DNA from: Collinsella aerofaciens
GTDB taxonomy: Bacteria; Actinomycetota; Coriobacteriia; Coriobacteriales; Coriobacteriaceae
Assembly (NCBI GenBank): GCA_030826265.1
Contig: JAPJOH010000023.1
Coordinates: 1 to 41,925, forward strand
Direction of reading: 5' to 3'
Length of the DNA stretch: 41,925 bases
Shown: positions 1 through 7,256 of the stretch, one piece after another
How the letters are laid out: each line of letters begins with the position of its first letter
How positions within the stretch are numbered: the first letter of the stretch is position 1
Program-made: the position numbers and the translations under genes
The notes under the pieces: model-generated
What the model saw: only the letters and a program-made list of their open reading frames with translations
The model's database searches: none
What the model was told of the DNA's origin: nothing

Positions 1-238
1 ACTTGCAGCGACGGACCTCAGGACACTCTTACACCACGTCTGCGCGCGCGACCTTCGAATCGGTCAAATTAGGCAATTTGCTCTCGATTTTGCTGCTACT
101 AAATTGGTGACAGTACTCATATTTGCCACTTTTTGACCACGAGGTGTTCAGAGGAGCTCTCGAGAAGCATCTAACGGTACAATAGCTACCACGTGGCTGG
201 GTTTTGCCGGCCGAATGTGCGATGTCGTGGGAGGGGAC

Positions 239-487
239 ATGGTCGAGTTTACAAAGACGATTAAAGATCCGTTGGGATTACATGCCCGCCCGGTTGCGCT
301 GCTCTATGACATCATTGCCAAGCATCGTAGCGACGTGTCAGTCAGCATCGGCGATCGCCACACGGATGGCCGCGATGTCATGGGACTCATGGCTCTCTAC
401 GGCGAGTGCGGCGAGGACATCATCTTCCGCGTTTCGGGCGTAGATGAGGCCTCCTGCGTTACGTCGATCAGAAACCTCTCGCTCTAA
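239..487 (+). CDS. HPr-like phosphocarrier protein with Asp46
   Basis: This is an 82-residue HPr-family protein of the phosphotransferase system, which passes phosphate from enzyme I to EIIA proteins. The active-site motif GLHARPVAL places the phosphoryl-accepting His at residue 15 and the supporting Arg at residue 17. I chose the ATG at 239 because a GGAGGGG ribosome binding site lies just upstream and because it gives exact HPr numbering; an in-frame ATG at 215 has no such site. The regulatory Ser46 of Firmicute HPr is replaced: the segment reads DGRDVMGLMAL, so residue 46 is Asp. HprK/P could therefore not phosphorylate it there, and it may mimic the phosphorylated form or serve transport only. 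The gene stands alone, with no enzyme I or EII gene nearby, and ends at a strong terminator. The family assignment is firm; the effect of Asp46 is inference. Confidence 0.9.
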   Translation: MVEFTKTIKDPLGLHARPVALLYDIIAKHRSDVSVSIGDRHTDGRDVMGLMALYGECGEDIIFRVSGVDEASCVTSIRNLSL

Positions 488-540
488 CCTCAACAATGTG
501 ACAAAGGGGCAGTCCCCTCTGTTGCATCAATTGGTATGGC

Positions 541-580
541 AAGGCGCCGCAAAGAGACAGTCTTTGCGGCGCCTTTGTTT
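541..580 (+). terminator. Rho-independent terminator after the HPr gene
   Basis: A perfect 15-bp stem (541-555 with 561-575, beginning AAGGCGCCGC) encloses a 5-base loop and is followed by a short T-rich tract. Confidence 0.85.
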
Positions 581-623
581 CGTATAGGAAACTTTTTCGA
601 AATCTGAATGGGGACCCTTTCCA

Positions 624-677
624 AAAAGTTAACCACGTGTTAGTTTACTATAGCGAACATAGGCGTGGTTAACTTTT
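624..677 (+). promoter_or_regulatory. Long inverted repeat upstream of feoA
   Basis: A perfect 14-bp inverted repeat has arms at 624-637 (AAAAGTTAACCACG) and 664-677, separated by 26 bases, just before the first feoA gene. The same left arm could also pair over 8 bp with AACTTTTT at 590-597, so two exclusive folds are possible. It could be an operator for an iron regulator or an RNA switch in the leader. The sequence does not decide between these. Confidence 0.45.
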
Positions 678-719
678 ACCGCGTCGATGTTGAGGACGAA
701 CTGACGTTAGGAGCCACTC

Positions 720-962
720 ATGTCTTGCGGACCGCAGATGCCGGCAATGCCGCTTTCGATGGTAAAAGCGGGCGAAACCGTGCGCGTGTCTCGTGTAAAG
801 GGCAATGAGGATATGAAGCACCACCTCAAGGACCTCGGCTTTGTCGAGGGCAGCGAAATCCACGTGGTGAGCTCGAGTGGCGCCAATATCATCGTCACTG
901 TGCTGGGCGCACGCTTTGGCATCGATTCCAAGGTCGCCATGCACATCATGACCGTCGGTTAG
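720..962 (+). CDS. feoA: FeoA-domain protein (first copy)
   Basis: This 80-residue protein has an SH3-like FeoA fold, the small cytosolic partner of the FeoB iron(II) transporter. The typical pattern is visible: a basic, Gly-rich start (VKAGETVRVSRVKG), the central helix with DLGFVEGSEI and a C-terminal strand ending with KVAMHIMTVG. A TTAGGAG ribosome binding site lies 6 bases before the ATG. It is the first gene of feoA-feoA-feoB and is separated by 39 bases from the second FeoA. Two consecutive FeoA proteins followed by FeoB is a known arrangement in anaerobes. Its exact role, whether pore assembly or control of the FeoB GTPase, is not settled for the family. Confidence 0.9.
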   Translation: MSCGPQMPAMPLSMVKAGETVRVSRVKGNEDMKHHLKDLGFVEGSEIHVVSSSGANIIVTVLGARFGIDSKVAMHIMTVG

Positions 963-1001
963 TTCGCAGCATTTGATAAAAACCGAAAGGGGGACAAGAG
1001 G

Positions 1002-1223
1002 ATGAAGACGTTGGGTGACGTTAAGGTGGGCGAGAGCTCCACCATCGTCAAGCTTCACGGTGAGGGTGCGCTTCGCCGCCACCTTATGGACCTGGGGCTC
1101 ATCAAGGGCACTTCGTTCAAGGTCGTGAAGGTTGCACCGCTCGGTGATCCGGTCGAGATCAACGTGCGCGGCTACGAGCTTTCCATCCGCAAGGAGGAGG
1201 CCGCCGTCGTCGAGGTCCAGTAA
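1002..1223 (+). CDS. feoA: FeoA-domain protein (second copy)
   Basis: This 73-residue FeoA protein resembles the preceding one: VGESSTIVKLHGEGALRR, then HLMDLGLIKGTSF, then a strand-rich end with GYELSIRKEEA. It starts at an ATG 8-9 bases after an AAAGGGGGAC ribosome binding site. It is probably co-transcribed with the first feoA. Before feoB there are 123 bases containing a palindrome that may be a separate regulatory site. The two copies are diverged, so this is old duplication rather than a recent tandem copy. The family call is firm; a specialised role for each copy is unknown. Confidence 0.9.
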   Translation: MKTLGDVKVGESSTIVKLHGEGALRRHLMDLGLIKGTSFKVVKVAPLGDPVEINVRGYELSIRKEEAAVVEVQ

Positions 1224-1251
1224 GGGCTCACGACGTATATTTCTGCAGATA

Positions 1252-1271
1252 AAGTTAGGTTTTTCTAACTT
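1252..1271. promoter_or_regulatory. Candidate DtxR-family iron box before feoB
   Basis: Inverted repeat AAGTTAG (1252-1258) and CTAACTT (1265-1271) around a T-rich centre. The TTAGG...CTAA core resembles boxes bound by DtxR/IdeR-type iron repressors, which are known to control feo genes in actinobacteria. It lies 75 bases before feoB. Assignment to this regulator family is inference from shape and context. Confidence 0.5.
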
Positions 1272-1346
1272 AATGCAGCAACTTTGAAGCACATTATCCA
1301 GCCTGCGCGGAGAAAGCAGCACAGGCACACAAGGAAGAAGGATTGA

Positions 1347-3674
1347 ATGGCGGACTCTCAGATCCATGCCGCGCTGGCGGGTAACCCCAACTGCGGCAAG
1401 ACCACGCTTTTCAACCTGATCACCGGCGCCAACGGCTACGTTGGCAACTGGCCCGGCGTCACGGTTGAGAAAAAGGAAGCCAAGCTCCTAAGCGACAAGA
1501 ACGTTACCATCACGGACCTCCCTGGCATCTACTCGCTTTCCCCCTACAGCCCCGAGGAGCAATGCTCGCGCGATTACCTCATGAGCGGCGAGCCCGATGT
1601 CGTCGTCCAAGTCGTCGATGCCACCAACCTCGAGCGTAACCTGTACCTGGCGCTTCAGGTTATCGAGACCGGCCTGCCCGTGGTCGTTGCCCTCAACATG
1701 GCCGACCTGGTCGAGAAGAACGGCGATAAGATCGACACGGACAAGCTCTCCAAGAAGCTCGGTTGTCCGGTCATGATGATCTCGGCCCTTAAGAACAAGG
1801 GCATCAAGGAGCTGTTCGAGCAGGTCAAGAAGTCCGCTGCTTCCAAGGGCCAGGTGCCGGAGCACAAGTTCGATTCCTCCATCGAGGACGTTCTGGACCA
1901 CATCGAGAACAATCTGCCGGCGAGCGTTCCCGCCAACAAGCGCCGCTACTACGCTGTCAAGCTGTTCGAGCGCGATGCGGACGCCTGCAAGCTCATCAAC
2001 CTCACCAAGGAGAAGGCCGCTCGCGTCGAAGGTCTGGTCGCTCAGTGCGAGCAGGACTGCGACGATGACGCCGAGTCCATCATCACCGGCGAGCGTTACG
2101 GCGTGATTGCCCACATCATTGACGAGTGCCTCACCAAGGCTCCGGCAAAGATGAGCACCTCCGAGAAGATCGACCGTGTGGTTACCAACCGTATCCTGGG
2201 CCTGCCGATCTTTGTGGTCATCATGTTCTGCGTGTACTACATCGCCGTTTCTACCTTGGGCGGCACGGTGACCGACTTCACCAACGATCAGCTCTTTGGT
2301 ACCGACGGTTGGTATGTGCTCGGCCAGGGCCGCGACGCCTACGATGCAGCCGTCGAAGCTGCGGGCGATGCTGCCGATTCGGTTGACCCGGCGGAGTATG
2401 GCCCGTATGTTCCGGGTATTACCACCATGGTTCACGACGCCCTCGTGGTGGGCGGCACCGAGGACGGTGGCCTGGTCGATTCGCTCGTCTGTGACGGTAT
2501 CGTCGGCGGTCTGGGCGCCATCTTCGGCTTTGTGCCGCAGATGTTCCTGCTGTTCGTCATGCTGTCCTTCCTGGAGGACTGCGGCTACATGGCCCGCGTC
2601 GCCTTCATTATGGACCGCGTGTTCCGCCGCTTCGGCCTGTCCGGTAAGTCCTTCATCCCCATGCTCGTGTCCTCGGGCTGCGGCGTCCCCGGCGTCATGG
2701 CCACCAAGACCATCGAGAACGAGAAGGACCGCCGCATGACGGTCATGACCACCACGTTTATTCCCTGCGGCGCTAAGCTGCCGATCATCGCCCTGCTCAT
2801 GGGCTCCATCATCGGCGATTCTTCCACCACCGCCGCGTGGATCAGCCCGCTCTTCTACTTCCTGGGCGTCTTTGCCGTCATCGCCTCGGGCCTCATGCTC
2901 AAGAAGACCAAGCTCTTCGCCGGTCGCCCGACGCCGTTTGTTATGGAGCTTCCTGCCTACCACTTCCCGGCGATTCGCTCTTGGGCGCTGCACGTGTGGG
3001 AGCGCTGCTGGGCCTTTATCAAGAAGGCCGGCACGGTCATCTTCGCGTCCACCGTCGTCGTTTGGTTCCTCTCCAACTTTGGTAGCTACAACGGTTCCTT
3101 TGGCTTCCTGCCTGCGATGGACGGCATCCCCGAGGAGTTTATGGACTACTCCGTGCTTGCCATGCTGGGCAACCTGGTCGCTTGGATCTTCGCCCCGCTC
3201 GGCTTTAGCACCTGGCAGGCCACCGCGCTGACTGTCTCTGGCCTCGTCGCCAAGGAGAACGTCGTCGCCACCGCCGGCTCGCTGCTGTCCGTCGCCGACG
3301 CGGGCGAGACCGACCCGAGCCTGTGGACCGCGTTTGCCGGCATGTTCCCCACCATGGGCGCTTGCGTTGCCTTCGGCGCCTTCAACCTGCTGTGCGCTCC
3401 GTGCTTTGCCGCCATTGGCACCATCCGCAACCAGATGGATTCCGGCAAGTGGACTGCGATCGCCATCGGTTACGAGTGCGCCTTCGCTTGGGTGATCGGC
3501 CTGTTCATCAACCAGTTCTACAACTTGCTTGTTCTTGGACAGTTTGGTATCTGGACGGTTGTGGCCATCGTGCTGCTGGTTGCGATGCTCTTCCAGATCT
3601 TCCGTCCCATGCCCAAGCATGCATGGACCGACGAGGACGAGACCAACGCTGCTTCCGCCGCAGTTTCCGCTTAA
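1347..3674 (+). CDS. feoB: Ferrous iron transporter FeoB
   Basis: FeoB takes up Fe(II) across the cytoplasmic membrane. The 775-residue protein has the expected order. An N-terminal G domain carries the P-loop GNPNCGKT at residues 12-19, the DLPG switch motif near 58 and NMAD near 117. A helical spacer region follows to about residue 260. The rest is a membrane domain with two Gate motifs (for example SFIPMLVSSGCGVPG and TTFIPCGAKLP). The length is normal. A GGAAGAAGG ribosome binding site precedes the ATG. The membrane part has an insertion near residues 315-365 rich in Asp, Ala and Gly. The gene follows two feoA genes and ends at a terminator. Function is confidently assigned from family and context. 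Confidence 0.97.
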   Translation: MADSQIHAALAGNPNCGKTTLFNLITGANGYVGNWPGVTVEKKEAKLLSDKNVTITDLPGIYSLSPYSPEEQCSRDYLMSGEPDVVVQVVDATNLERNLYLALQVIETGLPVVVALNMADLVEKNGDKIDTDKLSKKLGCPVMMISALKNKGIKELFEQVKKSAASKGQVPEHKFDSSIEDVLDHIENNLPASVPANKRRYYAVKLFERDADACKLINLTKEKAARVEGLVAQCEQDCDDDAESIITGERYGVIAHIIDECLTKAPAKMSTSEKIDRVVTNRILGLPIFVVIMFCVYYIAVSTLGGTVTDFTNDQLFGTDGWYVLGQGRDAYDAAVEAAGDAADSVDPAEYGPYVPGITTMVHDALVVGGTEDGGLVDSLVCDGIVGGLGAIFGFVPQMFLLFVMLSFLEDCGYMARVAFIMDRVFRRFGLSGKSFIPMLVSSGCGVPGVMATKTIENEKDRRMTVMTTTFIPCGAKLPIIALLMGSIIGDSSTTAAWISPLFYFLGVFAVIASGLMLKKTKLFAGRPTPFVMELPAYHFPAIRSWALHVWERCWAFIKKAGTVIFASTVVVWFLSNFGSYNGSFGFLPAMDGIPEEFMDYSVLAMLGNLVAWIFAPLGFSTWQATALTVSGLVAKENVVATAGSLLSVADAGETDPSLWTAFAGMFPTMGACVAFGAFNLLCAPCFAAIGTIRNQMDSGKWTAIAIGYECAFAWVIGLFINQFYNLLVLGQFGIWTVVAIVLLVAMLFQIFRPMPKHAWTDEDETNAASAAVSA

Positions 3675-3703
3675 GTCCGAATAAGGATTAGCCCCTTTCC
3701 ACG

Positions 3704-3737
3704 AGCCCGGGTGTCCCAGCGACACTCGGGCTTTTTG
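3704..3737 (+). terminator. Terminator after feoB
   Basis: A 12-bp stem (3704-3715 with 3721-3732, one G-U pair) is followed by TTTTT. It separates feoB from the small Cys-rich gene downstream. Confidence 0.85.
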
Positions 3738-3849
3738 GTGGGAGAGATATGGCATTTCCGCAGATAAAACTGACCAAATTCAACTTGTCCCTTTTTGGTA
3801 GGTGGAGAATGGGGTAAAGTAAGTGATGGTTAACTAGAGGAGGCTTGCT

Positions 3850-4050
3850 ATGGCACCTATCGATATTGTTGTACTGGCTGTTATCGGCGTTGCGTTTGTC
3901 GCCGTGTGCGTGCGCATCTACCGCAAGGGCACCTGCGCCGACTGCGCTCAGGGTGGCGTTTGCACGGGGCATTGCTCCAACAAAAAGACGTGCGCTGCAC
4001 TTAAGGGCGTAGACAAAATCGCCGAAGACTTGGGCCGCGGTATCAAATAA
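3850..4050 (+). CDS. FeoB-associated Cys-rich membrane protein
   Basis: This 66-residue protein has one N-terminal membrane segment (about residues 4-23, IDIVVLAVIGVAFVAVCV), a short basic stretch and then a Cys-rich tail with CADCAQGGVCTGHC and a further Cys. This matches the small FeoB-associated Cys-rich proteins found next to feoB in many anaerobes, thought to act as a metal-binding or FeoC-like accessory. An AGAGGAGG ribosome binding site lies before the ATG. It follows the feoB terminator, so it probably has its own promoter or depends on readthrough. The biochemical role is not known. Confidence 0.8.
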   Translation: MAPIDIVVLAVIGVAFVAVCVRIYRKGTCADCAQGGVCTGHCSNKKTCAALKGVDKIAEDLGRGIK

Positions 4051-4063
4051 GGTCCGGACATCC

Positions 4064-4100
4064 AAGCGCTCCGCGGGCATCCGTTCGCGGGGCGCTTTGT
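4064..4100 (+). terminator. Terminator after the Cys-rich gene
   Basis: A 12-bp stem (4064-4075 with 4086-4097, one G-U pair) is followed by a short T tract. Confidence 0.7.
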
Positions 4101-4194
4101 GCATTTGAGGGAGAGCACGGCGAGTCGAAGAGTATTTTTGGGGTATCGTTAACTGAACTGTAAATTGGCAACTTATCTATAACGGAGTAATCCC

Positions 4195-5274
4195 ATGAGC
4201 GCTCGTGTAACCATGAAGGACATAGCCGCCGAGCTTGGCGTTTCCATCAATACCGTGCACAAGGCCCTGACGGGAAAGGCCGGCGTGAGCGAATCCGTGC
4301 GCGCCAAGGTGAACGCCAAGGCCGAGGCCATGGGCTATCACCGCAACACAAGTGCCTCAAGCCTGCGCCGCAAGGACATCAATCTGGTGTTTTGCCTGCC
4401 CCGCGCATCGCGCGAGGGAGCGTACTTTTTCCGTTACCTGTGGGAAGGCTGCAATCGCTTTGAGCAGGAGGTCATCGACCAGGGCATTACGGTTGAGCGT
4501 GTTGAATTTGGCGTGGGCGGCTACGCCGATGCGCTCGAGCAAATCGACGAGCGCCTGCAGGTGGGCGAGAAGATTGATGGCTTGCTCGCCTATGCGCCGG
4601 GCGACGATCGTGCAACCGAGCTGTTGGGGCAGATTGCCGAGGCGGGCGTGACGATTGAGCTTGTCGACGGCGACCGTCCGCATTTGAATCGTTTGGGTGC
4701 GAGCTTGGCCGATTATTCGACGGCAGGCAGCCTTATGGCCGAGCAGGCGGCAAACCTGGTCCATGCTTCTGGGGCCGACGCCCGCGTGCTCCTTTTGACA
4801 GGCGACCCATATACCGATTCGCACTATCTAACCGCCCGCGCCTTCCACAATTACCTGCGCGAACGTGATATTCCATGGCAGGTTGAGGATCTTGCGGGTG
4901 CCCATGCGCAAGTCAAACAACTCGAGCATGAGCTCGAAAAGCGCTTGAGTGCGCCGGACGCCCCCGAACTTATCTGTAGCGTTTTTGCCGTTGGTTCCGG
5001 AGTGGTTGCCGACGCGCTCGTCTCGACCGGCAAGGCCGGTCAGGTCATGGTGATCGGCAACGACCTGTTTCCCGAAAGTGCTCTGGCCTTGCGCCGCGGT
5101 ATCTTTACCAATATTGTCTATAAGGACCCGACGAGCCTGGCGTATCGCGGCGCTAAGACGCTGGGCGATTATCTGCTGTGGGGAAGGACCCCGACGGTGC
5201 CCGTCCAGAAGGGCGCCGTCGAGATGGTATTTGCCAGCAATGTCGATCGCTACTGCGAACTTGCGGGTATTTAG
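4195..5274 (+). CDS. LacI-family transcriptional regulator
   Basis: This is a 359-residue LacI-type regulator. The N-terminal helix-turn-helix (about residues 6-27, TMKDIAAELGVSINTVHKAL) is followed by the hinge (ASSLRRK near 56-62) and a periplasmic-binding-protein-like ligand domain to the C-terminus. The position usually occupied by SR in TVSRAL is HK here, so its half-site preference may differ from textbook members. It lies directly upstream of uxaC on the same strand. It is the only LacI gene in the window, which makes it the best candidate to bind the CG-centred GTGAACGTTCAC palindromes at uxaC, the GPH transporter, GH105 and kduD. The ligand is probably a uronate or a derived intermediate; this is inference. 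The gene ends at a strong terminator. Confidence 0.9.
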   Translation: MSARVTMKDIAAELGVSINTVHKALTGKAGVSESVRAKVNAKAEAMGYHRNTSASSLRRKDINLVFCLPRASREGAYFFRYLWEGCNRFEQEVIDQGITVERVEFGVGGYADALEQIDERLQVGEKIDGLLAYAPGDDRATELLGQIAEAGVTIELVDGDRPHLNRLGASLADYSTAGSLMAEQAANLVHASGADARVLLLTGDPYTDSHYLTARAFHNYLRERDIPWQVEDLAGAHAQVKQLEHELEKRLSAPDAPELICSVFAVGSGVVADALVSTGKAGQVMVIGNDLFPESALALRRGIFTNIVYKDPTSLAYRGAKTLGDYLLWGRTPTVPVQKGAVEMVFASNVDRYCELAGI

Positions 5275-5300
5275 CCGATTGAGCAGGTACCCCCTCTTGC

Positions 5301-5497
5301 GACGTGCATTTTTGGGAGTATTCAGCATTGGCATGCCCTGAATGAGGTGCAGAACGACTGTTTTAAGTGCCCCCGATGGCGTAATTTGCCATCGGGGGCA
5401 CTTTTTATGCCGATCGGGCGCTATCTGCGTTCCAAATAGGACGCTGAGGATGGCGCACGGCGCGCTCCAATGCTGAATACTCCCAAAAATGTACGTC
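5301..5497. repeat. 197-bp element with 31-bp terminal inverted repeats
   Basis: Positions 5301-5331 and 5467-5497 are inverted copies of each other with a single mismatch (shared core TTTTTGGGAGTATTCAGCA). The interior holds the LacI terminator and no ORF. No clear target-site duplication is visible. It could be a small non-autonomous (MITE-like) element or a dispersed intergenic repeat. Confidence 0.6.
5365..5408 (+). terminator. Terminator after the LacI-family gene
   Basis: A perfect 16-bp stem (5365-5380 with 5388-5403), a 7-base loop and a TTTTT tail. Confidence 0.92.
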
Positions 5498-5586
5498 GGG
5501 GCATGACCCACCTGAGCAAAAGCGCTCAAGTTCGGTGTTCGGGGACGCCAAACAGTCCGCAATACATGCAAGTCACATCTCCAGCA

Positions 5587-5616
5587 ACCGTTGAACGGGC
5601 AAAATCTACCGTTCAC
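5587..5616 (+). promoter_or_regulatory. 21-bp-period direct repeat upstream of uxaC (candidate activator site)
   Basis: ACCGTTGAA (5587-5595) and ACCGTTCAC (5608-5616) lie exactly 21 bp apart with an A-rich 12-base spacer. The same arrangement occurs at three other promoters in this window. Geometry and sequence resemble LytTR-type binding sites. The downstream copy is 26 bp upstream of the first LacI-type operator, centre to centre. Confidence 0.6.
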
Positions 5617-5629
5617 CCCGTGGTGGTTA

Positions 5630-5682
5630 GGTGAACGTTCACCTTTTGAGGTGCAATGGATTAGTATAGTGAACGTTCACCT
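5630..5682 (+). promoter_or_regulatory. uxaC promoter with two LacI-type operators
   Basis: Two copies of the perfect palindrome GTGAACGTTCAC lie at 5631-5642 and 5669-5680, centres 38 bp apart. A plausible promoter lies between them: -35 TTCACC (5638-5643) overlapping operator 1 and -10 TAGTAT (5662-5667), with operator 2 over the start site. Binding at either would block transcription of uxaC-uxaB-uxaA. Confidence 0.75.
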
Positions 5683-5734
5683 AAAGGATAACGAGCGCGC
5701 CGTGCGCCCGCGTTGCCAGCAAAGGGGCTGTTTG

Positions 5735-7162
5735 ATGAAAAACTTTATGGACGATCAGGATTTCCTGCTGAGCACTAAGACCGGCGAGGAGCTGTTCCAC
5801 AACTTTGCCGAGGGCATGCCCATCGTCGACTATCACTGCCACATTTCTCCTAAGGAGATTTGGGAGGACAAGCGTTTCGAGAACATCACCGAGGTTTGGC
5901 TGGGCGGCGACCACTACAAGTGGCGCCTGATGCGTGCCAACGGCGTCGACGAGCGTTTTATCACTGGCGACGCCCCTGCTCGCGAGAAGTTCCAAAAGTG
6001 GGCCGAGACCCTGGGTCGCTGCGTTGGCAGCCCCGTCTTTGAGTGGAGCCACCTGGAGCTTAAGCGCTACTTTGGCTACGAGGGCGTCCTCAACGGCAAG
6101 ACTGCCCAGGAGGTTTGGGACCTTGCCAACGCCAAGCTCGCCGAGACCAGCTTCACCTGCCGCAACCTGATCAAGCAGTCCAACGTCCGCATGATCTGCA
6201 CTACTGACGACCCCGCCGACAGCTTTGAGTGGCACAAGAAGATTGCAGCCGACGACAGCTTTGACGTTCAGGTCGTTCCCGCCGTGCGCCCCGATGCCGC
6301 TTTGCGCATCGAGCGCGGCCAGGAGTTTGCCGACTACTGCAAGCACCTTTCCGAGGTTGCCGGCGTTGAGGTCAGCGACTTCGAGGGCATGAAGGCTGCC
6401 ATTTCCAAGCGCTACGACGTTGCTCACGAGCTGGGCTGCCGCGCCTCCGACCACGCACTCGACTACGTTATGTACGTCCCGGCTACCGCCGACGAGATCG
6501 AGGCCATCTTTGCCAAGGGCCTGGCTGCTGAGCCGCTCACCGAGGAAGAAGTCCTCAAGTACAAGACTGCCTTTATGCAGTTCGTTGCCGGTGAGTATGT
6601 CCGTCTGGGCTGGGCCATGCAGCTGCACTTTGGCTGCAAGCGCGACAACAACCGCGCCATGTTCGCCAAGCTCGGTCCCGACACCGGCTACGACTGCATC
6701 TCCAACTACACGCCGTCCGACCAGCTCGCCGATTTCCTCAACTCCATCCAGGAGACCTGCGGCCTGCCCAAGACCATCCTGTACAGCCTGAACCCCATCG
6801 ATAACACCATGATCGATACCGTGATGGGCTGCTTCCAGGAGGCTCCGACCGCCGGTAAGATCCAGAACGGCTCCGCCTGGTGGTTCAACGACAACGAGGT
6901 CGGCATGCGCGAGCAGCTTACGGCTCTGGCTAACGAGGGCGTGCTGGGCAACTTTGTGGGCATGCTTACCGACTCCCGCTCTTTCCTGTCCTATCCGCGC
7001 CACGAGTACTTCCGTCGCGTGCTGTGCAGCGTGATTGGCGAGTGGGTCGAGCAGGGCAAGTACCCGGCCGACATGGAGCTGCTGGGCAGTATCGTGCGCG
7101 ACATCAGCTACAACAATGCGGTCCGCTACTTTGGCTTTGACCTGGACACCGTCGAGGCCTAA
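5735..7162 (+). CDS. uxaC: Glucuronate/galacturonate isomerase UxaC
   Basis: UxaC converts D-galacturonate to D-tagaturonate and D-glucuronate to D-fructuronate, the first cytoplasmic step of the hexuronate pathway. The 475-residue protein has the expected length and amidohydrolase-like TIM-barrel fold, with the metal-site motif VDYHCHISP (His34 and His36). The reading frame is open upstream to 5591, but I start at 5735 because AAAGGGG lies just before this ATG and the protein then begins like known UxaC (KNFMDDQDFLL). The upstream part overlaps the operators and promoter, so it cannot be coding in the main transcript. It heads uxaC-uxaB-uxaA. The function is well supported. Confidence 0.95.
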   Translation: MKNFMDDQDFLLSTKTGEELFHNFAEGMPIVDYHCHISPKEIWEDKRFENITEVWLGGDHYKWRLMRANGVDERFITGDAPAREKFQKWAETLGRCVGSPVFEWSHLELKRYFGYEGVLNGKTAQEVWDLANAKLAETSFTCRNLIKQSNVRMICTTDDPADSFEWHKKIAADDSFDVQVVPAVRPDAALRIERGQEFADYCKHLSEVAGVEVSDFEGMKAAISKRYDVAHELGCRASDHALDYVMYVPATADEIEAIFAKGLAAEPLTEEEVLKYKTAFMQFVAGEYVRLGWAMQLHFGCKRDNNRAMFAKLGPDTGYDCISNYTPSDQLADFLNSIQETCGLPKTILYSLNPIDNTMIDTVMGCFQEAPTAGKIQNGSAWWFNDNEVGMREQLTALANEGVLGNFVGMLTDSRSFLSYPRHEYFRRVLCSVIGEWVEQGKYPADMELLGSIVRDISYNNAVRYFGFDLDTVEA

Positions 7163-7256
7163 GCCCGCATCGAATCACATCGAACCCTGGGCGCCGTTGC
7201 CACACGCGGAGCCCCGTTTTGCTTGCACGCTAACAGACATCTAAGGAGACACATAG

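Larger units (their letters stand above)
5275..5734 (+). other. Long intergenic region between the LacI gene and uxaC
   Basis: These 460 bases carry no convincing gene. They hold the 31-bp terminal inverted repeats of a 197-bp element, the LacI gene terminator inside it, a 21-bp-period direct repeat, two LacI-type operators and the probable uxaC promoter. Each is listed separately. Confidence 0.8.

Noticed and set aside
1488..3755. A 755-codon open frame antiparallel to feoB
   Set aside because: It is the high-GC shadow of feoB; the protein is low-complexity and has no recognisable domain.
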